A DNA stretch of 64,000 nt from Sciurus carolinensis (GCF_902686445.1 NC_062232.1:72433440-72497439), one strand, 5' to 3'; positions 22,130 to 33,905 are shown, counted from the first letter of the stretch. A program made the numbers and translations. Notes: generated from the letters alone by a model not told the origin.

Positions 22130-24490
22130 TTGAATTTCTACAAAAATTATGCCCATTTATGAACATGGGAGTCTTTCTATCTTGTGTCTTCTTCAATTTC
22201 TTTCTTTAATGTTCTATACTTCTCATCGTAGAGGTCTTTCACCTTGTTGGTTAGATTTATTTCTTTTTTGTTGTTGTTGTTGTTGTTTGCTTTGTTTTGT
22301 TTTGTTTTTTATACTATTGTAAATGGAATTTTTTTTTCCTGATTGCTTTCTCAGTAGATTCATTGCTGATATATAGGAAAGCTATTGATTCTGTAATGTG
22401 CTTCTTTGCTGAATTTGTTTATTAGGTCTAGCAGTCTTTTGGTGGAGTTTTCTGGATCTTCTAAATATAGGATCATATCATCTTCAAATAGTGATAATCT
22501 GACCTTGTCCTTTTACATTTCTATATCTTTTATTTCTTTCTATTTCCTAATTGCCCTGGCTAATATTACTAGTATTATACTGAATAGGAGTGGTGAGAGA
22601 ATATCCTTAGCTTGTTCCACATTTTAAAGGAAATGATTTAAGTTTTTCCCCATTTGTTATGAGGTTGATTTGGTTTTTTGTAGATAGGCTTTATGAAGTT
22701 GAGGTAGGTTCCTTCTATCCCTAGTTTCTTCCATGTATTTTTTTTATCATAAATGTATGTTGAATTTTGTTGAAGACTCTTGACAAAATTATTGAGATGA
22801 AAAAGTGATTTCTGTCCTTGATTATTTATATAATGAATTATATTCATTGATTTGTGTATGTTAAACCATGCTTACATGTCTGGAATAAGACTAATTTGCT
22901 CATGATGTGCAATCTTCTTAATATTGTTGTTGAATACAATTTACTAATATTTTATTAAGTACATCAGGGACATTGGCACATAGTTTTCTTTCCCTGATGT
23001 GCCCATATTTGGTTTTTCTATGAGTGTGATACTGGCTTCATACAATATATTTGGAGGTGTTCTGTCAATTTGTATTTCATGGAATAATTTGACAAGCATT
23101 GGCATTAGTTCTTCTTTAAAGGTGTGGTAAAATTCAGCTGAACCCATCTCCTGAAATTTTCTTTGTTGGAAGGTTTTTTATTAGTGCTTCTATTTCACCA
23201 CTAGTTATTGGTCAGTTTTGGTTGCCTATGCCCTCTTGATTCAATTTTGGCATGTTATGTATGTAGAAATGTATCCATTCATTCTATGATTTCCAATTCA
23301 TCAAAGTATACATTTTCAAAATACTCCCTATTGATCTGTTGAATTTCTGTGTTGTATGTGATGATTTATTCTTTTTCAATTCTGATTTTATTAATTTATG
23401 TCTTCTCTCTTTTTCCTTTGGTTATTTTGGCTAAGGGCTTATCAATCGTGTTTATCTTTCCAAGGAAACAAAACTTCCTTTTGTTGATCCTTTATATTTT
23501 CAATTTCATGAATTTCAGCACTGATTGTAATTATTTCCTTCCTTCTACTTGCTTTAGAATTGGTAGTGCTTCTTTTTCAAGGGTTTTGAGATGCATGATT
23601 AGGTTCTTTATTTTATATCTTTCTAATTTTCTTATGTAGGCACTCATGGCTATAAACTTTCTTTATATCTTCTCATTTGTGTCTAAAATTTTTAAAATTT
23701 CTCTCCTGATTTCTTCTATCATCCATTCATCATTCAAAAGAGTATTGTTTAATCTCTGTGTGTTTATGTATTTTCTGTAACGTTGTTGGTATTGATTTCT
23801 AATTTAATTTCATTATGGTCTGATAAGATGCAAGGAATTATATCAATTATTTTACATTTGTTAAGAGTTGCATTGTGACCTAAAGTGTAGTCTATTTTGG
23901 TGACAGTTCCATGAGACATTGAGAAGAGAGTGTATTTAGCTATTGTTGGAGGAAGTATTCTATTGCTATCTATTACATTAATTTGATATATAATATTTTT
24001 CAGGTCCAAAGAGTCTTTACTAGGTTTATATCTGGATGACCTATCTACTGATATGAAAAGTGTGTTGAAATCACCCAGTAGTATTGTACTGGGGTATATC
24101 TGAGGCTTTGATTTGTGTAGCATCTCTCTTATGTAATTAGTTACACCCTTATTTGAGGCATAAATTTTAATTATTGTTGCATCTTCTTGTTGTATTATTC
24201 CTTTTACCAGTATAAAGTGATCTTCTGTGTCTCCTCTGAATAATTTTGGTTTGAAGTCTGCTTTGTTAGGTATGTGAGTAGCTACTCTTGCTTGCTTTTA
24301 GGCTGCATTTTCAGAGTTCATAAATTTTCATCCTTTCATTTTCATTCTGTGGATCTCTTTGCTTGTAAGGTAGGTCTATTTCAAATAACATAGAGTTGAG
24401 TCTTGTGTTTTACATCTGTTCTGCTAGCCTATGCCTTTTAATTGGAGGATTAAAAGATTAAAATCATTTATATTCAATGTTAGCATAGAG
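22130..24490 (-). pseudogene. L1 ORF2 remnant (copy 1)
   Basis: L1 ORF2 encodes an AP-like endonuclease and a reverse transcriptase for target-primed insertion. On the minus strand the C-terminal endonuclease half is readable at 23764-24123: GDFN with the catalytic Asp/Asn, a KIDY motif and SDHNEIKL at its end. Reverse-transcriptase segments are recognisable at 22630-23150 (IEKPNMGTSGKENY, an IPKPxxDTSRKEN-type stretch). Stops and frameshifts split all of it and the C-terminal third is deleted. It cannot make an active enzyme. Confidence 0.85.
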
Positions 24491-24549
24491 AGATGAATAG
24501 TAATTCCTTTTGATTTTTTTTTTTAATTTTTAAAAATTTTTAAATTTTA

Positions 24550-25470
24550 TTTGTTCTTGGTCCTGTTTCCCATTCACTCAGCTGAGCTTCAAATGAGATT
24601 TGTTCATTTTTGAGCTTTAGGGTTTGTTTTTGATTTCTTCTGCATGCAGTTCTTATTTAAGTTCTGTAGTGCTGCCTTAGTAGTGGGGAAATCTTTTTGT
24701 TTCTACTTATCTTGGAAAGATTTTCTTTTCTCTCTGATTTGGAAGGATAGCTTTGATAGATATAGCAGTCTTGATTGACAGTTATTTTTTTCAGGAGTTG
24801 GAAAACATTATTCCTAGTGTATCTGCCTTTTAGATTTTATGCTGAGAAATCAGATCTAATTTTGTTTGATTTGCCTCTAAATGTAACCTGACATTTTTCT
24901 CTGGAGGCTTTTAAAATTCTATCCTTGTTCTGTAGTTTAGGCAATTTAATTGTACATGTCATGAAGAGGTTCTCTTTTGATCTTGTCTATTTGGGGTTCT
25001 GAATGCCTCCTGTATGTGGATGCTCACCTCATTCTCAGTTTGGGAATTTTTCTATTGGTATTGTCCTGAAGAAATTATCTATAGTATTAGCCTGAATCTC
25101 ACAAGCCTCCTCATTTCCAATGACCCTTATATTTGTTCTCTTAATGTGATTACAGATTTATTATATAGTCTCATCATGGTTACTTTTTTTTTTTTTAATA
25201 TTGTCTGAATGTTCAAGGAAAGCCACTTTGTTTTCCAGCTCTGAGATTCTGTCTCAGCATGGTATACTCTATTAGAGAGAGTTCTACTAAACATTTTATT
25301 TGGTTTGTTTCTCTCATTTCCAAGATTCCTCTTTTGTTCTTTCAACATCTCTATCTCCTCACTGAATTTCTATCATATTAGTTCAGTTGTTTCTCTGTCT
25401 TTTCTTGGAATTCATTGATTATTATTATAATCTTTCTTTTGAATTTTTCATCTGATACTGTGTCCAGTTG
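24550..25470 (-). pseudogene. L1 ORF1 remnant (copy 1)
   Basis: The position between ORF2 and the 5' UTR, and a minus-strand frame with KNLGNERNKPNKMF and heptad-like content at 25127-25348, fit the coiled-coil RNA-binding chaperone of L1. Antisense segments near 24780-24900 parallel the C-terminal domain of copy 2. Heavily mutated. Confidence 0.7.
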
Positions 25471-26252
25471 AATATATTTTGGATGAGTGGCTGGTGAATA
25501 ATTATCTTCAGAAGGCATCAAGTTACCCTATTTATTCAAATTTCTTGTATTCCTATGTTGGACTTTATTCATCAGTTGGGAATAATTTCTCTTCATCTCT
25601 TATGTGTGGTCCTTTTTTTGGTACAATCTTCTCTTGCCAGAAGCAATCAACAATAGAGTGATCTATATTGACATCCCTCTCATAAGTGTGGCATCCACAG
25701 TCTTTGTGTTAATTCTCTGTATTTGCTGTAGCAGTGGATGTCCATACATGGAACTTGAGGACCCAAACACATCCCTTTCTACTTGGACTCTAGTCATTAG
25801 TTTCAGTTTTTATTACTTCTATTCTTTGTTTGAAAGTATAGTTGATGTTCAAGTGCCATTAATTTTTGCATGAAGCAAGATGCAATGTCTTTTGACTGAC
25901 TTTATTTTGGCAGGAGAGTCCCTACTCTATGAACTTGTAGTGGCCCTCCAGTTTACAAGCACCACTCATATAAAAAGGAAACAGAAAATAGTGACAACTG
26001 ATGCAAATGATATACTGCATTCAAATAAGTACCTGGTTCATATTATGACATTTACATAATTAATTATACAAAAACAGCAATGATAGGGTCAGAAATTTCC
26101 AATAGCAAAACTAATAAATAACCAAAAACTAGATCTAAAACATATAACATGTATCAACTATTTCGTTCACAGCAATAATAATTGCAATAACATGAATGGT
26201 GGCAGCAGGAGCTATATAAACTGTTACAAAAAATGGCAAAAATATAAATTTT

Positions 26253-26501
26253 TTTATTGTAAACAAATGGGATACATGTTGTTTCTCTGTTTGTACATGG
26301 AGTCAAGGCATACCATTTGTGTAATCATAAATTTATATAGGGTAATGTTGGTTGATTCATTCTGTTATTTTTTCCCTTCTCCCCCACCCCTCCCACCTCT
26401 CTTTTCCCTCTATACAGTCCTTCCTTCCTCCATTCTTGCCCCCTTCCCTAAACCTAACTCTAACCCTAACACTAACCCCTCCCACCCCCCATTATGTGTC
26501 A
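26253..26501 (-). other. L1 copy 2 3' UTR with G-rich, telomere-like tract
   Basis: On the plus strand it reads C-rich: CCCACCCCTCCC, then at 26446-26490 a run of CCTAA/CTAACCC-like units and CCCACCCCCC. On the L1 sense strand this is G-rich and could form G-quadruplexes, a known property of mammalian L1 3' UTRs. The CTAACCC-like units resemble telomeric repeats but are irregular. Confidence 0.85.
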
Positions 26502-29500
26502 TCATCCACTTATTAGCGATATCATTTGTCCTTTGGTTTTTTGAGATTGGCTTATCTCACTTAGCATGATATTCTCCAATTTCATCCATTTGCCTGCAAA
26601 TGCCATAATTTTATCATTCTTTATGACTGAGTAATATTCCATTGTATATATATATACCATAGTTTCTTTATCCATTCATCAATTGAAGGACATCTAGGTT
26701 GGTTCCACAATCTGGTTATTGTGAACTGAGCAGCTATGAACATTGATGTGGCTGTATCTCTGTAATATGCTGATTTTAAGTCCTTTGGGTATAGGCCAAG
26801 GAGTGAGATAGCTGGGTCAAATGGTGGTTCCATTCCAAGTTTTCTAAGGAGTCTCCACAATGCTTTCCAGAGTGGCTGCACTAGTTTGCAGCCCCACTAG
26901 CAATGTATGAGTGTACCTTTCTCCCCACATCCTCGCCAACACCTGTCGTTGCTTGTATTCTTGATAATCACCATTCTAATTGGGGTGAGATGGAATCTTA
27001 GGGTGGTTTTGATTTGCATTTCTCTTATTACTAGAGATGTTGAACATTTTTCCATATGTTTGTTGATTGCTTGTAGATCTTCTTCTGTGAAGTGTCTATT
27101 CATTTCCTTAGCCCATTTGTCGATTGGATTATTTGCATTCTTGGTGTAGAGTTTTTTGAGTTCTTTATAGATTCTGGAGATTAGTGCTCTATCTGAAGTA
27201 TGATTGGCAAAGATTTTCTCCCACTCTGTAGGCTCTTTCTTTGCATTGCTGATAGTTTCCTTTGCTGAGAGAAAGCTTTTTAGTTTGAATCTATCCCAGT
27301 TATTGATTCTTGCTTTTATTTCTTGTGCTATGGGAGTCCTCTTGAGGAAGTCTAGTCCTAAGCCGACATGTTGAAGCTCTGGACCTACTTTTTCTTCAAT
27401 AAGATGCAAGGTCTCTGGTCTGATTCCGAGGTCCTTAATCCATTTTGAGTTTAGTTTCGTGCATGGTGAGAGATATGGGTTTAGTTTCATTCTGTTGCAT
27501 ATGGATTTCCAATTCTCCCAGCACCATTTGTTGAAGAGGCTATCTTTTCTCCATTGCATATTTTTGGCCCCTTTGTCTAGTATGAGAAAATTGTATTTAT
27601 TTGGGTTTCTGTCCGTGTCCTCTATTCTGTACCATTGATCCACCTTTCTATTTTGGTACCAATACCATGCCATTTTTGTTACTATTGCTTTGTAGTAGAG
27701 TGAAGATCTGGTATTGCGATACCCCCTGCTTCACTCTTTCTGACAAGGATTGCTTTAGCTATTCTGGGTTTTTTATTCTTCCAGATGAATTTCATAATTG
27801 CTTGCTCTATTTCTGTAAGGTACATCATTGGGATTTTAATTGGAATTGGAATCTGTATAGCACTTTTGGTAGTATGGCCATTTTGACAATATTAATTCTG
27901 CCTATCCAAGAACATGGGAGATCTTTCCATCTTCTAAGGTTTTCTTTAATTTCTTTCTTTAGTGTTCTGTAGTTCTCATTGTAGAGGTCTTTCCCCTCTT
28001 TTGTGAGATTGATTCCCAAGTATTTTGATTTTTTTCGATGCTATTGTGAATGGGGTAGTTTTCCTAATTTCTCTTTCTGAAGATTCATCACTTATGTATA
28101 ATAATGCATTAGATTTATGTGTATTGATCTTATATCCCGCTACTTTACTGAATTCACTTATGAGTTCTAAAAGTTTTCTGGTGGAATTTCCAGGTTCCTC
28201 TAAATATATAATCATGTCATCAGCGAACAGGGATAGTTTGAGTTCTTCTTTTCCTATTCGTATCCCTTTAATTTCTTTGGTCTGTCTAATTTCTCTGGCT
28301 GGAGTTTCAAGGACGATATTGAAAAGAAGTGATGAAAGAGGGTATCCCTGCCTTGTTCCAGTTTTTAGGGGGAATGCTTTCAGTTTTTCACCATTTAGAA
28401 TGATATTAGCCATGGGCTTAGCATAGATGGCCTTCACAATGTTAAGGAATGTTCCCACTATCCCTATTTTTTCTAGTGTTTTGAACATGAAGGGGTGCTG
28501 TATTTTATCAAATGCTTTTTCTGCATCTATTGAAATAATCATGTGATTGTTGACTTTAAGTCTATTGATATGGTGAATGACATTTATTGATTTCCTGATG
28601 TTGAACCAACCTTGCATCCCTGGGATGAAACCCACTTGATCATGGTGCACTATCTTTTTAATATGTTTTTGTATGCGATTTGCTAAAATTTTGTCGAGAA
28701 TTTTTGTGTCGATGTTCATTAAGGATATTGGTCTGAAATTTTCTTTCCTCGATGTGTCTCTGTCTGGTTTAGGTATCAGGGTAATATTGGCTTCATAGAA
28801 TGAGTTTGGGAGGGTTCCCTCCTCTTCTATTTTATGGAATACTTTGAGAAGTATTGGAATGAGCTCTTCTTTAAAGGTTTTGTAGAACTCGGCTGAGAAC
28901 CTATCTGGTCCTGGACTTTTCTTTGTTGGTATGCTTTTGATGACTTCTTCTATTTCATTACTTGAAATTGGTCTATTTAAATTGTGTATGTCCTCCTCGT
29001 TCAGTTTGGGCAATTCATATGTCTCTAGAAACCTGTTGGTGTCTTCGAAATTTTCTATTTTGTTGGAGTATAGATTTTCAAAATAGCTTCTAATTATGTT
29101 TTGCATTTCAGTCGTGTCTGTTGTGATATTTCCTTGTTCATTCTGAATTTTAGTGATTTGGGTTTTCTCTCGTCTTCTCTTTGTTAGTGTGGCTAAAGGT
29201 TTATCAATTTTGTTTATTTTTTCAAAGAACTAACTTTCTATTTTGTCAATTTTTTGTATTGTTTCTTTTGTTTCAATTTCATTGATTTCAGCTATGAGTC
29301 TAACTATTTCCTGTCTTCTACTACTTTTGGTGTTGGTCTGCTCTTTTTTTTCTACGACTTTGAGCTGTAGTGTTAGGTCGTTTATTTTTGAGTTTTACTT
29401 CTTTTATTAAATGTGCTCCATGAAATAAATTTTCCTCTAAGTACTGCTTTCATAGTGTCCCAGAGAGTTTGATATGATGTTTCTTTGTTCTCATTTACCT

Positions 29501-30323
29501 CTAAGAATTTTTTAATTTCCTTCCTAATATCTTCTGTTATCCATTCATCATATAATAGCATATTGTTTAATCCCCTGGTGTTGTAGTAGTTTGTGTTTTT
29601 TACTCATTCACTTATTTCTAACTTCAATCCATTATGATCTGATAGAATACAAGGTAGTGTCTCTATCTTCTTGTATTTGCTAACATTAGCTTTGTGGCAT
29701 AATATATGGTCTATTTTAGAGAAGGATCCATGTGCTGCTGAGAAGAAAGTGTATTCGCTCTTGTTTGGATGGTATATTCTATAAATGTCTGTTAAGTGTA
29801 AATTATTGATTGTGTTATTGAGATCTATGGTTTCTTTGTTCAATTTTTGTTTGGAAGATCTGTCCAGTGGTGAGAGAGACGTGTTAAAATCACCTAGTAT
29901 TATTGTGTTATGGTCTATTTGGTTTCTAAAATTGAGAAGGATTTGTTTGACATACATGGATGAGCCACTGTTTGGGGCATAGATGTTTATGATTGTTATA
30001 TCTTGCTGATTTATGCTTCCCTTAAGCAGTATGAAATGTCCTTCTTTATCCCTTCTGACTAACTTTGGCTTGAAGTCCACATTATCTGAAATGAGGATGG
30101 ATACTCCAGCTTTTTTGCTGAGTTCATGTGCATGGTATGTTTTTCCCCATCCTTTCACCTTTAGTCTATGAGTATCTCTTTCTATGAGGTGAGTCTCTTT
30201 TAGGCAACATATTGTTGGATCTTTCTTTTTTATCCAATCTGCCAGTCTATGTCTTTTGATTGATGAATTCAGGCCATTAATATTCAGGGTTATTATTGAG
30301 ATATGATTTGTATTCCCAATCAT
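26502..30323 (-). pseudogene. L1 ORF2 (endonuclease / reverse transcriptase), disrupted
   Basis: The span from the start at 30323 to the stop at 26502 is 3822 bp, close to the usual length of about 1275 codons. The first 239 residues (to 29604) hold the endonuclease: NINGLNS at the N-terminus, ETHL with the catalytic Glu (preceded by K, where Q is usual), GDFNT, KIDHIL and SDHNGLKLE. Reverse transcriptase lies at 29106-27976: [17 protein letters not shown], the [10 protein letters not shown] segment, [10 protein letters not shown] and the catalytic FADDMI. The frame is lost after [11 protein letters not shown]. The C-terminal region continues at 27825-28019, 26897-27673 (zinc-knuckle [14 protein letters not shown]) and 26621-26881, to LISG at the stop. 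Several stops or shifts prevent a full protein, though domains are locally intact. Confidence 0.93.
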
Positions 30324-30439
30324 TTGGTTAATTTTTTAAATTTTATTTATTTATTTATTTGTTTTTTTGACACACCTTGGTTCCTCCTTTATTTGACAGT
30401 TCCTTTAGGATAATTCCTCCCTTTGCTGATTTGCTTCTT

Positions 30440-31449
30440 TGTTTTTTATCTCTTCCTCGTGGAATATTTTGCTGAGAATGTTCTGTAATGCTGACTTTCT
30501 TTTTGTGAATTCTTTTAGCTTTTGTTTATCATGGAATGATTTTATTTCATCGTCAAATTTGAAGGTAAGTTTTGCTGGGTATAAGATTCTTGGTTGGCAT
30601 CCATTTTCTTTCAGAGCTTGAAAAATGTTCCAGGCCCTTCTAGCTTTTAGGGTCTGGATTGAAAAATCTGCTAATATCCATATTGGTTTCCCCCTGAATG
30701 TAATTTGGTTTTTTTTCTCTCACAGCCTTTAAAATTCTGTCTTTATTTTGTATGTTAGGTATTTTCATTATAATGTGCCTTGGTGTGGGTCTGTTGTAAT
30801 TTTGTGTATTTGGAGTCCTATAAGCCTCTTGAACTTGATTTTCCATTTCATTCTTCAGATTTGGGAAATTTTCTGATATTATTTCATTGAATAAATTGTT
30901 CATTCCTTTGGTTTGTTTCTCTAAGCCTTCCTCAATCCCAATAATTCTGAAATTTGGCCTTTTCATGATATCCCATAGTTCTTGGAGATTCTGTTCATGA
31001 TTTCTTACCATCTTCTCTGTTTGTTCAACTTTGTTTTCAAGGTTAAATATTTTGTCTTCAATATCTGAGGTTCTGTCTTCCAGGTGTTGTATCCTATTGG
31101 TTATGCTTTCCATGGAGTTCTTAATTTGGTTTATTGTTTCCTTCATTTCAAGGATTTCTGTTTGGCTTTTTTTCAATATCTCTAACTCTTTATTGAAATG
31201 ATCTTTTGCGTCCTGTATTTGCTCTTTTAACTGTCAATTGGTGCTATCACTCAATGCCTGCATTTGCTCTTTCATCTCATCTTTCAATGCCTGCACTGGT
31301 TCTTTCATCTCATCGTTTGCTTCCCTGATCATTTTAATTATGTACTTTCTGAACTCCCTTTTGGTCATTTCTTCTGCCATGCTGTCGTTGGATTTTATTG
31401 ATGTAACATCTAGATTTGTTTGGGACATTTTCTTCCCTTGTTTTCTCAT
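30440..31449 (-). pseudogene. L1 ORF1 (RNA-binding chaperone), disrupted
   Basis: ORF1 protein is a trimeric coiled-coil RNA chaperone that packages L1 RNA. The N-terminal 71 residues (31449-31234) start MRKQGKKMSQTNLD and end in a duplicated heptad block (EMKEPVQALKD / EMKEQMQALSD) before a stop. A second frame (31176-30640, 178 residues) carries the coiled coil (IQHLEDRTSDIEDKIFNLEN), the RRM start (FRIIGIEEG) and the C-terminal domain (RHIIMKIPNIQNKDRILKA). It then shifts frame near 30640, and the terminal part (KLTFKFDDEI) lies in another frame down to about 30440. At least one stop and one frameshift disable it. Confidence 0.92.
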
Positions 31450-33150
31450 ATTGTTCAGGAATCAGTGGGTCATTAAGATATTGCAGATTTTCTCTATTGA
31501 CTTATAATGTCCCTGAAGATTGCTAGTATATCCCCTCTTATCCTTCATTAGCCTGCAGTCTTGGAGGAAGTTGATAAATGCAGTGCTCCACAAGGAAGCT
31601 GCCTCTCTAGGGTTGGTGACCCTCAGGTGAGGTATATTCCCTGATAGTGGGCAGAGGTGCCTCTACTTGTTGACCAATGGTCATCCAAAGGGGAACTAGG
31701 TTGCGGGCTGAGGCAAGGCCTGTTTGAGCCTGTGTCTCTGGTTTTACCGTCCTTGTGGGAAAACCTCACTCGGCAGGGAAGACTCACCCGGTGGGGAAGT
31801 CTCGCTGGTCAGTTCCCCTCCTAGAAGTTCCCCTCAATCTACAACTACTGCCTGGGCTGGGCTGTCTCCCTCTGCAACGTTCCCAGGGGCCCAGTCCTAC
31901 CTCCTGGGCCTGGGAGCCTCACCCTTCGCAGATGAGTCTCCTTAGGCTGCCTCTCCTCAGAGAATCTGCCCGTAGTCCTGGAAACTTCACTCCACCCTTA
32001 GGCGTGTCTCTGTGCGACTCTTCCACGAAGAAGCTGGTCCTGGGACCCTGCTCTGCACCTAATCGCCTGGCTATGTGGCCCCTCCTCTGAGCCGCCATCT
32101 GGAGTCCCGTACAATAGCTCCGAGACCCAGAGACCCGCCACACACCTCTTCCTCCGGACAGCCGCCCGGTGTCCGATGCAGTCACTAGGAGTCCAAGCAA
32201 CTCACTTCGTGTCTCCTCCTCCCGCCAACCACCCATAGCCCTAGGCAGTCACTCCGAGTCCAAGTCACCTGCCCTGTTCCTCCTCCTCCTCAGGGGGTAC
32301 CCCCCGGGTGTTCAGGAGCGGTCGCTCGGAGACCAAGTGACCCACCACGCTCCTCCTCCAGGCAGGCCACCGGTGTTCAGGAGCGGTCGCTTTGAGTCCA
32401 AACAACTCACCACTCACCTCCTCCTCTGGCAACCGCCTGTGGCTCTGATGCAGTCACTCCTAGACCAATCGACCCGCCGCGCTTCTCCTCTTCCTCCGGG
32501 CAACACCCTGGTGTTCAGGAGCGGTCGCTTTGAGTGCAAACAACTCACCACTCTCCTCCTCTTCTCGCAACCACCTGTGGCTCTGATGCAGTCACTCCTA
32601 GACCAAGCGACCCGCGGCGCTTCTCCTCTTCCTCCAGGCAACCCCCTGGTGTTCAGAAGCGGTCGTTCTGAGTACAAACAGCTTGCCACGCAGCTCCTCC
32701 TCTGGCAACTGCCTGTAGCTCTGATGCAGTCACTCCTAGACCAAGCGACCCGCCGCGCTTCTCCTCTTCCTCCGGGCAAACCCCAGTGTTCAGAAGCGGT
32801 CGATCTGAGTCTAAACAGCTCTCCACGCAGCTCCTCCTCAGGCAGCCGCCTGGAGCCCCAGTGGTTGCTCCAAGTCCAAGCGCTGTGCTGAGCCGCCTCC
32901 TCTACGATGATCCCAGTTGTCCGTGTTTACCGCTCCAGCGGGGGAAGGGGCGTCTCACCAAGCAACTCTACTTCACAAAGTTCCCTGTGTTCCGGGGCTA
33001 CCGCCCCATCTGGGACGTCTCCCCAACAGGAGAGACTCACCTGGCGGCTTTGAGTTGGTCCCAAGTCTCTCACTATCTCCTCTTTTGAATCCTGCATCCT
33101 GGAGCAACATGAAATGCAGCCGCCCTCTAGTTCACCATCTTGTATCCCCC
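31450..33150 (-). promoter_or_regulatory. L1 copy 2 5' UTR / internal promoter region
   Basis: A GC-rich, CpG-bearing island in an AT-rich window. On the L1 strand it begins with a YY1-type box (CAAGATGG, 33142-33135). Such 5' UTRs drive Pol II transcription from the element's own start. The middle is a tandem array (see 32373). The proximal part near ORF1 (31500-31700) also occurs in diverged form in L1 copy 3 at 52770-52920 (TGATAGTGGGCAGAGG in both). Confidence 0.85.
32373..32880. repeat. 138-bp tandem repeat array in the L1 5' UTR
   Basis: The anchor GTGTTCAG(G/A)AGCGGTCG recurs at 32373, 32511, 32649 and 32786, with spacings of 138, 138 and 137 bp. A shortened upstream unit lies at 32308, 65 bp before the first. 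Each unit also carries CTCTGATGCAGTCACTCCTA and a CTTCTCCTCTTCCTCC tract. 138 is a multiple of 3, so long frames stay open on both strands (plus 32169-32891, minus 32414-32779). These reflect repeat periodicity, not known genes. Monomer-type arrays are a known feature of some rodent L1 promoters. Confidence 0.93.
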
Positions 33151-33167
33151 CAAAAAATATATTTTGT

Positions 33168-33709
33168 TACATGAAAATAAAATGTGATAGGAAGGTAGAA
33201 GAGAGCTTATAATGTTCAAAATGTGAACAAAGAGAATGCAAAACAAAAGTAACAGGTTGTGGTTATAAGGAAGGAGGAGAAAAAAAATAAAGAAAAAACA
33301 AAGCAAAGGAAGAGAGAACCCTAGAATTTCACTGTTATTGTAAGAAGAAAGGAGAGAAAGAGAAACAAGTGAAACAAACAAATACAAAGCAAAATAAAAC
33401 AGAAATAAAGAACTCAAACACCTTAAGCCTCAAAAGACAGGGCAAGTTAAAATAACTACATTAAAATTGCTAAGTATGATAAAAAAATAAATATGTATAT
33501 GTATATATACCCATGAACCAACCAACACAGTAAGAAAATGCACATGTACACACCCCTGAAAAAATATTCTTAATGAAAATTGAAAGAATCTTCACCATAA
33601 AATTCCTTTCATCTACCTTGCTGAGAAGCAGTACTCTTACTGCTTGAAACCCAAGCCACAGAGCACCTAACACAGTAGACTTCTGCTAATCTGCCCTCTT
33701 GAATCTCCT
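33168..33709 (-). mobile_element. Possible 5' UTR remainder of L1 copy 1
   Basis: A-rich DNA (GAGGAGAAAAAAAATAAAG and similar) resembling the 5' UTR of L1 copy 3 (about 52600-52640). If correct, L1 copy 2 landed within the 5' UTR of L1 copy 1. Similarity is by eye only. Confidence 0.35.
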
Positions 33710-33905
33710 CTATTATTGTAATTTATATTCACCCTACTATGCAATATCACGTCATATATTATTTCTATCACATAACTCTTAGCCCATATTGATGAACTCT
33801 TCAACATCTATCCCCAACATTCTACTCTCAAACTCTATAATATCAACCCTTTTAGATTAGACATATAGAGTGAGATAATGTGGCACTTGTCTTTATCTGG
33901 CATAG

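Larger units (their letters stand above)
21975..26240 (-). mobile_element. Older L1 (copy 1), minus strand, internally deleted
   Basis: The 3' UTR lies at 21975-22120, followed by a jump straight into the middle of ORF2. The zinc-knuckle C-terminal part is therefore missing. ORF2 remnants run 22130-24490, ORF1 remnants 24550-25470, then an AT-rich 5' UTR to about 26240. The near-complete L1 copy 2 starts there, and the 5' UTR may resume beyond it at 33168-33700. Many stops in all frames show that it is inactive. Confidence 0.82.
26253..33150 (-). mobile_element. Near-complete L1 (copy 2), about 6.9 kb, minus strand
   Basis: All parts of an autonomous L1 are present in order (minus strand): GC-rich 5' UTR (33150-31450), ORF1 (31449-30440), ORF2 (30323-26502), 3' UTR and short poly-A end (26501-26253). 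Imperfect target duplication CAAAAATATAAATTT (26237-26251) / CAAAAAATATATTTT (33151-33165). A YY1-type box CAAGATGG (complement of 33135-33142) lies at the 5' end, as in other mammalian L1s. Only a modest number of stops and frameshifts are visible, so it is much younger than the other L1s here, but both ORFs are broken. Confidence 0.95.

Noticed and set aside
26446..26495. A true interstitial telomere
   Set aside because: The units are few and irregular and sit in a known C-rich position of the L1 3' UTR.
27976..29106. A stand-alone or novel reverse-transcriptase system
   Set aside because: All motifs ([20 protein letters not shown]), the order and the flanking endonuclease and ORF1 are those of an ordinary L1.
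32373..32880. A CRISPR array or satellite
   Set aside because: Units are adjacent 138-bp repeats without spacers, in a mammalian L1 promoter; only about four copies.
32169..32891. A 240-codon plus-strand frame as a cellular gene
   Set aside because: It lies wholly in the 5' UTR repeat array of a minus-strand L1 and consists of 46-codon periodic blocks created by the 138-bp unit. I kept it only as a finding to test.
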